The notes: generated from the letters alone by a model not told the origin. A stretch of DNA of 64,000 nucleotides from Myxococcales bacterium (GCA_016794505.1 JAEUJZ010000073.1:1-64000); one strand, 5' to 3'; counted from the stretch's first letter, positions 50,867-60,758 are shown. Program-made: numbers and translations.

Positions 50867-52573
50867 ATGTCGACCTCTTCGCCTCTGCCGGCCGCTGCAA
50901 GCCCCGATAAGCCCGAACGCCGTCGCGTGCGCGCTCCGGTTCCTGAGCAGGTCGATGTCGCCATCATCGGCAGCGGTATCGGCGGGCTGATGGCCGGTGC
51001 GGGCTTGGCCAAGCAAGGCCTGCGCGTGGCGATCTTTGAAGCCCACTATGTCTCGGGCGGCTGTGCCACGCAGTTCCGTCGCCGCGGAGCCGATGGCGTC
51101 TATCACTTCGACGTCGGCCTGCACTACATCGGCGACTGTCAGCCGGGTGGACGCCTGCCCAGCTTGCTCGCTGAAGTCGGCGTAAGCGGTGTCCACGGCA
51201 TCGACTTCGTGGCCATGGATCAAGACGGCTTCGACACGCTGGTCTTCCCCGATCTGCGGTTCCGCATCCCAGCCAATCTTGAGCTGTATCGCGATCGCTT
51301 GCTTGCGCTGTTCCCGCGCGAGCGACGCGGCATCGATCGCTACATGAGCCTTTTGCGCGCCGTGATGTACGTCAGCAACAAGTCCGGCGGAGGCACACCG
51401 GGGCTGCGGACGCTGCTGGGTCTGGGCACAGATGCCTTCGTCTTGGCCCAGAATCGCGAGGCGACGATTGGCTGGTTTCTGGACACCTGCACGCGCGATC
51501 CCTGGCTGCGCGCGATTTTCTTGGGTCAGAACGGCGACTATGGCGTCCCGCCCAGCGAGGCCAGCGCCTTTTTGCACATGGGCCTGTGCGCGCACTATTT
51601 CAATGGCGCGTTCTATCCGCGTGGCGGTGGCCAGGTCATCGCGGATCAGCTGACTTCTGCCATCGAGCGCTTCGGTGGCAGCGTCCACCTGCGCCATCCC
51701 GTCGAGCGCGTGCTGATCGAAAACGGCCGCGCGGTGGGTCTGCGCCTAGAACCCAAGACCCCCGATGAGCCAGGCCAGACGGTGCGCGCCCGCGTCGTGC
51801 TGTCGAACGCCGACTTGCTTCTGACCCTGAACCGCTTGGTCGGTCGCGAGCACTTGCCGGGCGACTGGCAGAGCCGCATGGACTCGTATCACATGGCCGA
51901 TGCCATCTTCATCACCTTCCTCGGCGTGCGCGGCGACATGGCACGGCGCGGCATGCGGGCAACGAACTACTGGCAGTTTGATGACTACGACTTTGATGCG
52001 TTCTATCGCGCTGGCAGGCAGCCGGACGCCGATGGCCTAATGCAGGCACGCGGCTGTTACATCACCAGCGCCACGCTGAAAGATCCCGAGTCCGCTCTGC
52101 ATCACGCCCCGTCTGGCATCAGCAATGTCGAAGTCATGACCGTTGTGCCCGGATCGCCGTCGCTGTGGGGAGCAACCAGCGGCGATGCTGAGACCTGGCG
52201 CTATCGCCACAACGAGCGCTACCAGCACATCAAGCACTCGCTGGAAGAGCAGATGATCGCGCGTCTGGAGCATCTGTTCCCCGGCAGCGCCAAGGACGTG
52301 GTCTATCGCGAGTCAGCGACTCCGCTTTCGCACTCGCGCTTTACCCGCGCGACCGATGGCACCGGATATGGTCTGGCCGCTACCCCCGAGCAGTTTCTGG
52401 CCGGTCGCCCCGGCACGCGCGGCCCGGTCCCCGGCTTGTATCTGACCGGCGCATCGACGCGCTCGGGCCACGGCATCATGGGGGCTATGCTCGGTGGCAA
52501 GCAGGCCTGCCGACGTATCCTGCGTGATCTGTCCGCTGCTGGTGAAACGAAGTACGCGATGGAAAAGGGCTAG
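50867..52573 (+). CDS. FAD-dependent phytoene-desaturase/retinol-saturase-like oxidoreductase
   Basis: This 568-residue flavoprotein has the FAD-binding VDVAIIGSGIGGLMAGAGLA near residue 30 and the second-strand acidic IFEAHYVSGGCATQF typical of CrtI/RetSat enzymes. FYPRGGGQVIADQLTSAIER and VRARVVLSNADLLLTLNRLV follow. At the C-terminus, GLYLTGASTRSGHGIMGAML is the family FAD/product-exit motif. The substrate may be a carotenoid or another polyene or lipid; no carotenoid cluster is nearby. The ATG at 50867 was chosen because the bases before it are the tRNA promoter region. Its stop overlaps that of the convergent FHA gene (shared CTAG). Confidence 0.85.
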   Translation: MSTSSPLPAAASPDKPERRRVRAPVPEQVDVAIIGSGIGGLMAGAGLAKQGLRVAIFEAHYVSGGCATQFRRRGADGVYHFDVGLHYIGDCQPGGRLPSLLAEVGVSGVHGIDFVAMDQDGFDTLVFPDLRFRIPANLELYRDRLLALFPRERRGIDRYMSLLRAVMYVSNKSGGGTPGLRTLLGLGTDAFVLAQNREATIGWFLDTCTRDPWLRAIFLGQNGDYGVPPSEASAFLHMGLCAHYFNGAFYPRGGGQVIADQLTSAIERFGGSVHLRHPVERVLIENGRAVGLRLEPKTPDEPGQTVRARVVLSNADLLLTLNRLVGREHLPGDWQSRMDSYHMADAIFITFLGVRGDMARRGMRATNYWQFDDYDFDAFYRAGRQPDADGLMQARGCYITSATLKDPESALHHAPSGISNVEVMTVVPGSPSLWGATSGDAETWRYRHNERYQHIKHSLEEQMIARLEHLFPGSAKDVVYRESATPLSHSRFTRATDGTGYGLAATPEQFLAGRPGTRGPVPGLYLTGASTRSGHGIMGAMLGGKQACRRILRDLSAAGETKYAMEKG

Positions 52574-53076
52574 CGATTGCCCCAGGGAGAGCGGCCGAGA
52601 AGAACCAGATAGAGCTGGTGGGCATCGACGATACGCACGGTCATGCCGCCGAACGTGACCTGCTCGCCGACTTTGATCGGCACCGGATTCGAGCCGGTCA
52701 CGCGAACTCCATCGACGACGGTGCCATTGTGCGAGTTCAGGTCGATGACGACCCAGCTGCCGTTCGGCTCGCGTCGGATGTGCGCATGCAGCTTGGACAC
52801 CGACGGGTTGCGCAACACGACATCGCAGTTGCGGGCCCGACCGACCGAGATGCGATCGGAGTACGGATTGGTTGGCGCCTTGATCAGCTTGACGACACGC
52901 AGCTCGCTGGTCGGCTTCTTCCGCGCTGCATCGCGAGACACGAGCTGCGTCGCAAACGATGAAGCTCCCACCGGATCGACGGTCTCGTAATACAGCAAGA
53001 AGAGGTGCGGGAAGCGAGCAGCGAACTCGTCTACGCTGAGTTTATTGGCTAGCTCGGTGAGTTCGCTGATTTCCAT
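52570..53076 (-). CDS. FHA-domain phosphothreonine-binding protein
   Basis: This 168-residue protein has a helical N-terminus (ISELTELANKLSVDEFAARF) followed by a single FHA domain: ISVGRARNCDVVLRNPSVSK, LHAHIRREPNGSWVVIDLNS, HNGTVVDGVRV. The key residues for phospho-Thr binding (GR, S, H, N) are present. It lies 115 bases downstream of the kinase with the solute-binding domain, on the same strand, so it may be a reader of that kinase. A 13-base word shared with 45599 lies just before its start. Confidence 0.88.
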   Translation of the reverse strand: MEISELTELANKLSVDEFAARFPHLFLLYYETVDPVGASSFATQLVSRDAARKKPTSELRVVKLIKAPTNPYSDRISVGRARNCDVVLRNPSVSKLHAHIRREPNGSWVVIDLNSHNGTVVDGVRVTGSNPVPIKVGEQVTFGGMTVRIVDAHQLYLVLLGRSPWGNR

Positions 53077-53191
53077 GCCGACTGAAATCGTACCACGCGC
53101 GCAAATTCCAAAGGAACAGCAATCTTTCCCCGTCCATACCGACCACGCGGTGCGGCGTGCGGCGGCACGGGCGACGGCTTCAGGCGCTTGG

Positions 53192-55678
53192 TTAGCGAGT
53201 CGGCGAGGGCTTTTCGGGGTTCACCCAGTTGCCCCCCCAGCGTCGAAACAGATCCTGGGAAAACGCTTCCCATTCGGCGCGTGTGCGCGACGCCGGGAAC
53301 GGCTCGGGCGGGATCAGCGTGTCATCGCCACCGACGATCTTGATGCCCTCGGGCGTAATCTGGCCCATGCGGAAGGGCCGCCAGGTGTGCTGGTTGCTGG
53401 GATCGACACGGACCATGCCGCCGGGCCCATCGAAGAACTGATTGCGCAAAGCATGGCGAATCGCAGGGACCTCGGTCGAGCCGGCTTGCTCGACGGCCTG
53501 CGCCCACAAATACACGCTGCTGTACGCGGCTTCCATGGCCGCGCTGACCACGCGATAGTCGCCGTACTTCTTGCGGAAGCGCTCGATGAAGTGCTGGTTT
53601 TGTTCGCGCGGCAGCGCTTGCAGATAGCTGGCCGCAACGTAGTCGCCGTTGACGTCGATGTCCGCGATCTGGGCCAGCTCGTTTTCGCCCATGGTGAACG
53701 ACACCGTGGGGGCTTGCTTAGGCGTGATGCCCGCGGCGCGAAGCTCGCTCAAGAAATCGAGGTTGCTCGACCCGATCAGCGAGTTGAAGATCAGATCCGG
53801 CTTGGCCGCGACGATCTTTTTGATCTCGGCCGCGAACGTCTTTTGTCCTAGCAGGGCAAAGCTCTCGCCGACAAAGCGCGGACGTTCGCGATCTTTTCCA
53901 CCCTCTTTGCCTGAAGACGCGGCCAGCGTGGAAAGCGTATCGCGAATGATCTCGGCGGCTGTGTGCGAAAACATGCCGTCGGTGCCCATGAAATAAATGC
54001 GCTCGGCTTTGCGATTCGCAAGGCACCAGCGCAGGGCCGGCACGACAAGCTGGTTGGGAACCGGACCGCAATAGATGATGTTGAGTGAGTCTTCCAGACC
54101 CTCGTCGCGCGCCGGGAACATCAGCAGGTTGCCCGTCTTTTCGACGACGGGGCGCATGCTGTGACGATTGCTGCTCGACCAACCCCCAAACAACGTGACG
54201 ACTTTCTTTTCAACGATCAGCCGCTCGGCTTCGCGGGCGAACACCACGTTGTCGGACCTGCCGTCGGCGACGATCGCCTCTAGCTGACGACCGAGCACGC
54301 CCCCGCGCTCGTTGATCTCGCCAATCGCCAGCAGCGTGGCATCAATCACGGGCCGGGCACTGATCGACAGCGTGCCGGCCTGCGAGTTGATCACGCCGAC
54401 GCGAATCGGCTCGCGCTGCTGCGTTGCGGTCTGCGGGTTGGTCTGCGGCTTGTTGCCGTTGTTGCTGGGATCCAGCGGCGGCACAGGTGGCTTGCGCGTG
54501 CTGCGATAGAAGGCCGCAAAGCTTGCCCCAGCGACGATCAGGCCCGCGCCACCAATCAGCCAGTTGCGGCGGCTGGTGTCTGCGGTCACCGTGGCCGGAC
54601 GTGGCGTCGCAGAAGCGGCCCGCGGTGGGCTCTTGCCGCTGTCGGTTGCCTGCGTGGCATTGGTCGTGGTGCCGCCCGGCTTGGTGATGCCATCGGGGCG
54701 CGGCTTGGGATTGGCCGCCCGCGTACGCTGCGGCGCGGACAGCTTGCCGACCACCAAAAAGCTGAAGGTTGGCCGCTCAGCACCGACGATGGCGGCTTCA
54801 AGCGCCAAGCGCATCTCTTCCGCGTTCTGATAGCGATCGGCAGGTCTCTTAGCCATCGCTTTGCGGACGATCTGCACCACTGCTTCCGGTACATCGGGGG
54901 CCAGCCGTCGCGGATCAGGAATCGGCGCCTTGACGTGCGCCATCATGATCTGCGGCACGCTGCCTGTCGTATACGGCGGGTTGCCGGTGAGCAGCGCATA
55001 GAAGCTGGCGCCCAGCGAATAAATATCGGTCCGCCCGTCGAGCGGCTGCGCACTCGCCTGCTCGGGGCTCATGTAAAGCGGCGTGCCGACGACGACGCCC
55101 GACTTGGTCAGGCTGGTCTCTTCAAACAGCTCTTTTACCAAGCCAAAGTCGGCGAGCTTTACCGTGCCTGCAGGCGACACCAAGATGTTGTCCGGCTTGA
55201 TGTCGCGATGGATCAGGCCTGCGTGGTGTGCGGCGGACAGCGCGCTGCAGCACTGCGCCACAACGTTGCAGGCTTCGACCCAGTTCATGCGGCCGCGACG
55301 CTTGATGTAATGGCCGGCACTGCCTGGGTTTAGAAGCTCCATCGCGATGTAATAGGCATCGTGCTCATAGCCGATGTCATAGATCGCGATGATGTTGGGG
55401 TGGTTCAGTCGGCCAGCGACCTGCGCCTCATTGATGAAGCGCTCGACGGCAACTGCCTGCTCCTTGCGCGCTTCGGGCAGAAACTTGATGGCCACGTGGC
55501 GGTTCAGCGTCGTGTCTTCGGCTTCATAAACCGTCGCCATGCCGCCCGTGCCGATAAGGCGCGTGACGGTGTACTTGCCAAAGCGCTGACCCAGACGTGG
55601 ATCGCCACCGCCTGCATCTCCGGCATTCGCAGGGGATGCAGACTCCGCGCCTTTCTTCGGATCACCGGGGACAGACAC
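53192..55678 (-). CDS. Transmembrane Ser/Thr kinase with periplasmic solute-binding sensor domain
   Basis: This 828-residue receptor kinase has a cytoplasmic Hanks kinase domain (LIGTGGMATVYEAED, HVAIKFL, HRDIKPDNIL, LADFGLVKE, VGTPLYMSPEQ). A polar linker leads to one membrane segment (WLIGGAGLIVAGASFAAFYR, near residues 372-391). Outside is a type I periplasmic-binding fold of the UrtA/AmiC amide-binding branch: REPIRVGVINSQAGTLSISA, INERGGVLGRQLEAIVADG, VVTLFGGWSSSNRHSMRPVV, VGESFALLGQKTFAAEIKKI and DYVAASYLQAL. It probably senses a small amide or urea-like ligand. The start is a GTG. Confidence 0.92.
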   Translation of the reverse strand: MSVPGDPKKGAESASPANAGDAGGGDPRLGQRFGKYTVTRLIGTGGMATVYEAEDTTLNRHVAIKFLPEARKEQAVAVERFINEAQVAGRLNHPNIIAIYDIGYEHDAYYIAMELLNPGSAGHYIKRRGRMNWVEACNVVAQCCSALSAAHHAGLIHRDIKPDNILVSPAGTVKLADFGLVKELFEETSLTKSGVVVGTPLYMSPEQASAQPLDGRTDIYSLGASFYALLTGNPPYTTGSVPQIMMAHVKAPIPDPRRLAPDVPEAVVQIVRKAMAKRPADRYQNAEEMRLALEAAIVGAERPTFSFLVVGKLSAPQRTRAANPKPRPDGITKPGGTTTNATQATDSGKSPPRAASATPRPATVTADTSRRNWLIGGAGLIVAGASFAAFYRSTRKPPVPPLDPSNNGNKPQTNPQTATQQREPIRVGVINSQAGTLSISARPVIDATLLAIGEINERGGVLGRQLEAIVADGRSDNVVFAREAERLIVEKKVVTLFGGWSSSNRHSMRPVVEKTGNLLMFPARDEGLEDSLNIIYCGPVPNQLVVPALRWCLANRKAERIYFMGTDGMFSHTAAEIIRDTLSTLAASSGKEGGKDRERPRFVGESFALLGQKTFAAEIKKIVAAKPDLIFNSLIGSSNLDFLSELRAAGITPKQAPTVSFTMGENELAQIADIDVNGDYVAASYLQALPREQNQHFIERFRKKYGDYRVVSAAMEAAYSSVYLWAQAVEQAGSTEVPAIRHALRNQFFDGPGGMVRVDPSNQHTWRPFRMGQITPEGIKIVGGDDTLIPPEPFPASRTRAEWEAFSQDLFRRWGGNWVNPEKPSPTR

Positions 55679-55872
55679 TACTTACATCATCAGGATCTCG
55701 CCCCGGCGGATCAACAGTTTCATGCATCCGCACGGGTCTTTGACGGGGCTCAGCGCTGACCCGCCGCGGGTGGCCGCGTCCCTGGCCTATGGCCTTGCCC
55801 CGGTCTTTGCCCGAAAACCCGAGGCAAAAGCGCTTTTCGACACACCCCCCTTGCGCTATACGTAGCCGCCTT

Positions 55873-56169
55873 ATGAGCAAGGACGACGATGAGTTCAGCC
55901 ACGACCTCGACGAGAGGCAGGAACAGCTAGAGCAGCGACTGCGACAGCAGATCGACGCCCTGGCCACCGACTTCGCCGATCTAGGTCCCGATCTGCGCTG
56001 GACCCTGGTGCGTGGCCTGATCCACCAGGCCATCCACTTCGCCGCCGAGCGAGAAGACATCGAGTTCTGCGCCATCGCGACCTACCTGGGCGACATGATC
56101 GGACATGCGCACGAGCTTATGCACGACAACGAGCCGACCCAGGCCCCTCGCGAAAAGCTGGTGCATTGA
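55873..56169 (+). CDS. Small acidic helical protein of unknown function
   Basis: This 98-residue protein has a charged N-terminus (MSKDDDEFSHDLDERQEQLE) and a helical middle (LRWTLVRGLIHQAIHFAAER). No domain was recognised. TATACG lies about 17 bases upstream of the ATG and may be a -10 element. The ATG at 55873 is preferred over the longer upstream frame, which overlaps the kinase 5' region. It is divergent from the kinase gene and convergent with the Omp85 gene (26 bases). Confidence 0.5.
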   Translation: MSKDDDEFSHDLDERQEQLEQRLRQQIDALATDFADLGPDLRWTLVRGLIHQAIHFAAEREDIEFCAIATYLGDMIGHAHELMHDNEPTQAPREKLVH

Positions 56170-56195
56170 GCCTTACGGGTGTCGCCGCTGCCCAC

Positions 56196-59100
56196 TCAGA
56201 ACGAAAGTGGCATGCCCCAGGTGAAGTGGATACGCCCTGGGAAGTGAGCATATGCCGGCTCGTGCTTCCAGCGATCGCTCTGCAGAAGCGCCGACTGCCC
56301 TGGCAGCGTCAGCGGATAGGCATAGTCGAGCGAGATCGGGCCAAGCGGCGTCAGCAAGCGCAAGAGCGACAAGCCGACGCTAAAGCGGAAGTCATTCCAG
56401 CGTAGCTGGTCCCAGCCATCAAAGACCGCACCGGTATCCACGAACAAGGCCCCGACCCAGGGCCAGGGCAGCTTCTGGGTGATGGCGAACTCCCACTCGA
56501 TCTGCGACAGGATGCGCACGTTGCCGCCCTGAGGCACCACGCGATAGCCCAGGTCGCTGTACAGCGAGCCGACGGGTGCCCGCACTTCTTCCGCGCGAAG
56601 CGCGTCGTTGTCGTAGCCGCGTGTCGTGGTATCGCCCCCGGCAAAGAAGCGCTCGACGACCGGCAAGGCGGGTCGCAGAAGCGGAATGCCATAGTTCACG
56701 CGCAGGTTGAGCTTGATGTTGAAGCGCCGCATGCCGGGGTATGGCCAGCCATCTTCCGTGCGCAGCACCGGCCCATGCGGCTTGAGCAGCAGCGCCTGGA
56801 AGGCCAGCGCGATGAAGCTCCCGTTGCCGTCAAACGAGTTCGGTTCCAGCGAACAGCACAGCGAGCCGGTGATCTGTCCCGACACCAGAAAGCCGCTATA
56901 CGGCATGACCGGGTTGATGGGGACCGGCCGGTTGCGCAGACGCAGGCCCGGCGCTTCCAGACCTTCGCGCCGTTCCCACACAATGCCCGCCGACAGCTTC
57001 AACGACTGCGTCTGATCTCCGTTGCTGGGAAGCGATGTCGTGCCCTCAGCGCGATACAGCGGGACTTGGATCTGGCTAAAGTTCAGCTCAAGCCGCGTGA
57101 ACAAGCGCACCGTCGGCTGCAGCAGACGCCCCTGATCATCCGCCGATGTATAGAACGCCCGTGTCAGCTCGGCATTGGCGCCATAGAAATTGACCAGACC
57201 GACGCTGTAGCGGTTCTCATTGCGCCAAAAACCGCTCAAGTCCAGGCGCAGAAAGCGGCTCCACAAGCGCGGCTGCGCGATGCGCAGAAGCAGCGACTGA
57301 ACCCGGACACCAAACTCACCGCGAACCTCGACTTCCGTGCCAACACCCAGCACGTTGCGCCAGGTGTAGCTGGCCGTGCCGTAAAACGGGTTATCCGTCG
57401 AGACACCGACCGCCACGTTGAGCTCTCCTACGCTGTCGTAGCGCTCGCTGATCTCGATCAAGATCGGGATCGGGTTGCGGTTCAGCTTCCAGCCCTTCTG
57501 GCGGGCCTCCAGACGGAACTCATCGGTCTCGCCAGGGTTTGGCGTGATGCGCACCGAGTTAAAGATCTGCCGCGACAGCAGGTTCTGCTGTGCCTCCATC
57601 AGCTTCTGAAAGTCATACGGGTCGCCGGGACGGAACGGCAGGTCGCTGCGGATCAGACTCTCACGTGTGACGAAGTTGCCGCGGATCAAGACCGGTCCGA
57701 AAAAAACCGGCTCGCCCTCTTCGATGCGCCAGTGCATGACGACGCGATCGTGGGCTTCGTTCCATGTTGACTGCGCTGCATCGATCGCGGCATATGGGCG
57801 CCCCACCGACGAAAACAAGCGCACCAGGCTCTGCTTGTCTTGCTCCAGCGCTTCCAGCGTATAGGGCTTCTCGGTCGACATCGAAAGGACTTTGCGCACC
57901 TGAGCTTCGCTCTGGCTATGCGCTCCAACGAACTCGACCTCGACGGCATCGACGACTTCGCGGCGACCTTCGTGAATCGAAAAGCGCACCACCAAGTCGG
58001 CATCAGGTCGCTTGATATCGACCGCCGAATCCAAGCCCAAAAGCGGCGCGCTTTCGAGTGCGCTGTGCGACCGCGCCACATAGGCGGTGACGCGAGGCTG
58101 CGGATAGCCTTCGCGGCGATAAAACTCCTCCAGCCGACGCACGTCCTGCTCAAGCTGGATCGCCGAGGCAAAGCCGCCCTGTCCCAGACCGATCGCGCCC
58201 AGCCGGGGATAGCGCCGCGTCGTGATCAGCTCGGACAGCCGCGCATCGCTGTAGTGCAGCGACGAGGACGAGTCGTCCGAAACGAATTCCAGCTCGCGGA
58301 CCTTGAACTGCGGACCTTCATAGATCTGAAACTCGACCTGCATCGGATCGGACGTGCGATCACGCCAGCGCCACGTAACCCGCGCATCGAAGAAGCCACG
58401 CTGCTGATACAGGCGAAAGATATTGCGAGCACTCTCGTCGAGCTCATTGGCGCTCGCGTAGTTGTCGCGAAAGATCGTGACCGCGGCGCGCAGATCGTCG
58501 GTCTTGATGCGTCGGCTGCCAGGAAACAAAAGGGCGATGCGACGGCGCTCTTCGATGGCCAGATCCAAGTCGACCCGACGCTGACGCGGATCGGGATGCA
58601 CCTCGCGCTTGGTCAGCCGCACCCCGACGTAGCCCTGCGACTGGTAGTAGTCGATCAGTCGCTTGAAGTCGTCGTTGAGCCGCTCGGTGCTGGTTCGCCC
58701 GACCCACAGACAGCAGTGATCGAAAAAGTCGGCCAGTTGCTCGCGCGATAGCAACGAGAAGCCGGTGGCGCGGATCTCGCCGATGTTGTACCGCAGCCGC
58801 AAAAAGCCCGCGTTCAGACGAACGCGCACGTACACGTCGACCAAGCCCGGCTGTTCGGGGGGCCAGCTCAGCTCGATCAGCACCGCAGCGCCGTAGTAGC
58901 CTCGACGCTGCAGAAAGCTCACCAGCTCTTGTTCTTGCTTGCTGATCTCGGCGGCCAGCGCATCGCCCTCGGGCAGGCGATAGCCAGTCCGCCAGGTCAT
59001 ATACGACAAGATGTCGACGGAAAAGATCGGCCAGTTGCCCTGAACATAGATGCGTCGAACGACGCGCAAGGGGGTCAAGTGAACGATCAGCTCGTACTGC

Positions 59101-59555
59101 GGCGACTTGGCTGATGAGCCAAGCGCCGTTTCGAGCGGACGCAGCTCGGTTCGCACTTGATAGCCCGTCGCCTCGATGTCGTTTCGCAGGCGGGCCTGCG
59201 TTGCTTCATCCCAGCGCGCCGGCAGACGCAGATCCAAGAACTTCTCTAGATCCTCGACGCGGTCTGTGCGCTGCAAAGTCCCCCGCAGCGAGACCTTGCC
59301 CAAGACGGGGGCTTCCTCCGCTGCGCGCAAAGGGGCCGGTGCGGCAGTCGGCGGGGACGGTGTGGCCGAGGGACCGACATCGGCGAGACCCCGGCCATCA
59401 TCGATCGTGTCCTGGGCTCTTGCCGGCCGCGCAAACACACAGATCCACGTGACAGCCGCCACAAGAGCTGCGAAGCTCAAGCACGGGGTGAGCACACGTC
59501 GCAGAGGCAGGGACCTAATCCTTGCTCGCTGCTTTTGAACTATGATAGAAGCCAC
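56196..59555 (-). CDS. Omp85/BamA-family outer-membrane protein with about seven POTRA repeats
   Basis: The protein has about 1119 residues with a signal region (LSFAALVAAVTWICVFARPA). Roughly seven POTRA-like repeats can be followed, each ending in a strand such as VDVYVRV, VDLDLAIEE, VEFQIYEG, VVRFSIHEG, VMHWRIEEG and ILIEISER. The last ~400 residues form a beta-barrel with GGDTTTRGYDND, the equivalent of the BamA VRGF motif, and a C-terminal Phe. It should insert or export outer-membrane proteins. The start is uncertain: the frame is open to 59642, overlapping the divergent gene, and a GTG at 59555 is a reasonable choice. Confidence 0.88.
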   Translation of the reverse strand: MASIIVQKQRARIRSLPLRRVLTPCLSFAALVAAVTWICVFARPARAQDTIDDGRGLADVGPSATPSPPTAAPAPLRAAEEAPVLGKVSLRGTLQRTDRVEDLEKFLDLRLPARWDEATQARLRNDIEATGYQVRTELRPLETALGSSAKSPQYELIVHLTPLRVVRRIYVQGNWPIFSVDILSYMTWRTGYRLPEGDALAAEISKQEQELVSFLQRRGYYGAAVLIELSWPPEQPGLVDVYVRVRLNAGFLRLRYNIGEIRATGFSLLSREQLADFFDHCCLWVGRTSTERLNDDFKRLIDYYQSQGYVGVRLTKREVHPDPRQRRVDLDLAIEERRRIALLFPGSRRIKTDDLRAAVTIFRDNYASANELDESARNIFRLYQQRGFFDARVTWRWRDRTSDPMQVEFQIYEGPQFKVRELEFVSDDSSSSLHYSDARLSELITTRRYPRLGAIGLGQGGFASAIQLEQDVRRLEEFYRREGYPQPRVTAYVARSHSALESAPLLGLDSAVDIKRPDADLVVRFSIHEGRREVVDAVEVEFVGAHSQSEAQVRKVLSMSTEKPYTLEALEQDKQSLVRLFSSVGRPYAAIDAAQSTWNEAHDRVVMHWRIEEGEPVFFGPVLIRGNFVTRESLIRSDLPFRPGDPYDFQKLMEAQQNLLSRQIFNSVRITPNPGETDEFRLEARQKGWKLNRNPIPILIEISERYDSVGELNVAVGVSTDNPFYGTASYTWRNVLGVGTEVEVRGEFGVRVQSLLLRIAQPRLWSRFLRLDLSGFWRNENRYSVGLVNFYGANAELTRAFYTSADDQGRLLQPTVRLFTRLELNFSQIQVPLYRAEGTTSLPSNGDQTQSLKLSAGIVWERREGLEAPGLRLRNRPVPINPVMPYSGFLVSGQITGSLCCSLEPNSFDGNGSFIALAFQALLLKPHGPVLRTEDGWPYPGMRRFNIKLNLRVNYGIPLLRPALPVVERFFAGGDTTTRGYDNDALRAEEVRAPVGSLYSDLGYRVVPQGGNVRILSQIEWEFAITQKLPWPWVGALFVDTGAVFDGWDQLRWNDFRFSVGLSLLRLLTPLGPISLDYAYPLTLPGQSALLQSDRWKHEPAYAHFPGRIHFTWGMPLSF

Positions 59556-59592
59556 AGGCAATTTGGCTCGCTCAGTATAGGAGATTTTTCGT

Positions 59593-60315
59593 ATGGCCGA
59601 TCGACGCGAAAACTCGCTGCTTTTCTCCCTGAACGAGCTCAAAGAGCTCGAAGTTCAGCGTCAAGAGGAGGAGGCGGAGAGCAAGCGCGCTGCCGAAGAG
59701 GCGGCGCGTCGCGCTATTGAGGACGCGGAACGCCGCAAGCGCGAAGAGGAAGAGGCCAAGATCCGCGCAGTGCAAGATGCCGAGCGCAAGGAACGTGAGC
59801 GCAAAGAGCAGCTTGCCCGTGAAGAAAGGATGCGCATCGAAGAGGCCGAGCGGAAAGCCCGCGTCGAGGCCGAGGCGCGCATCGAAGAAGCGCGGTTGAT
59901 CAAAGAGACGCAGGAGCGCATCAAGAAGGCCCTGCCCTACAAGCTCATCGGCATAGTCGGTGGTGCCATCTTGCTGATCGCCGCCATCATCGCCGGCTTG
60001 GTCATCAAGAAGTACATCGACGAGCAGAACGCCGAAGCCGCGCAGCTTGCGGCACAGCGCAAGGCCGAAAAAGAGAAGGAAGAAAAAGCGGAGCGCGAGC
60101 TGCTTGAAAAGCAGCAGGCAGCGCAAAAACAGCTGCAGGATCTGCAGACCAAGCTGACCGCCACCATCGGCGACATCGAAAAGAAGAAGCTCGAAGAGGA
60201 AGAGAAGCGCAAGGCCAAGTCTTCCGGCGGGGGCGGCGGTGGCAAGAAGAAGGAAGGCAAGAGCGACAGCAAGCCTGACAAGCCGTCGGGCGGTGGCGGC
60301 GACGACATCCTGTAG
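59593..60315 (+). CDS. Coiled-coil protein with one central membrane segment
   Basis: This is a 240-residue protein. Residues ~10-115 are a highly charged Glu/Arg/Lys/Ala helix, very likely coiled coil. Residues ~117-141 (YKLIGIVGGAILLIAAIIAG) are one membrane segment. A second charged helix and a Gly/Lys-rich tail (GGGGGGKKKEGKSDSKPDKP) follow. GGAG lies about 10 bases before the ATG, and TATGAT at 59541 may be its -10. It is divergent from the Omp85 gene. Similar proteins accompany ExbB/ExbD-type and gliding genes in myxobacteria. The function is not known. Confidence 0.72.
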   Translation: MADRRENSLLFSLNELKELEVQRQEEEAESKRAAEEAARRAIEDAERRKREEEEAKIRAVQDAERKERERKEQLAREERMRIEEAERKARVEAEARIEEARLIKETQERIKKALPYKLIGIVGGAILLIAAIIAGLVIKKYIDEQNAEAAQLAAQRKAEKEKEEKAERELLEKQQAAQKQLQDLQTKLTATIGDIEKKKLEEEEKRKAKSSGGGGGGKKKEGKSDSKPDKPSGGGGDDIL

Positions 60316-60455
60316 TCTCCCTGCAAGCATCGGCATGCAAAGCCCTCACGGCCGCGCTCGCTACAAAACCTGCATATTTTCCTTGCCTCCATTCCGCTGC
60401 GTGTGAGAATTACGACCCGTCGCGGCAAGATTGCGAAGCCTTCTTCCCGACGTAT

Positions 60456-60527
<72 letters not shown>

Positions 60528-60532
60528 CATAA

Positions 60533-60574
60533 GACGAGGAGAAAGTCGAAACGGCTTTCTCCTCGTCGCGTTTT
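60533..60574 (+). terminator. Intrinsic terminator of tRNA-Cys
   Basis: GACGAGGAGAAAG (60533-60545) pairs perfectly with CTTTCTCCTCGTC (60555-60567), 13 bp with a 9-base loop, followed by GCGTTTT. It sits 5 bases after the tRNA. Confidence 0.85.
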
Positions 60575-60758
60575 GGGGCCCTGCGTGCGTGGCGTTCGTT
60601 GTCTGTGGTGCCTACGGAAAGGCTGTGCGCGGCCTCGCGAACAGACCACGGTGAGCAGGGGGATGGGTTGTGGTGGGGAAGAACAAGCCCAGCGATGGGG
60701 CGTTCACAACATCCGCAGCGCAGCGCGCCGGGACAAAGAGGCGGGATGCAGGGGGACC

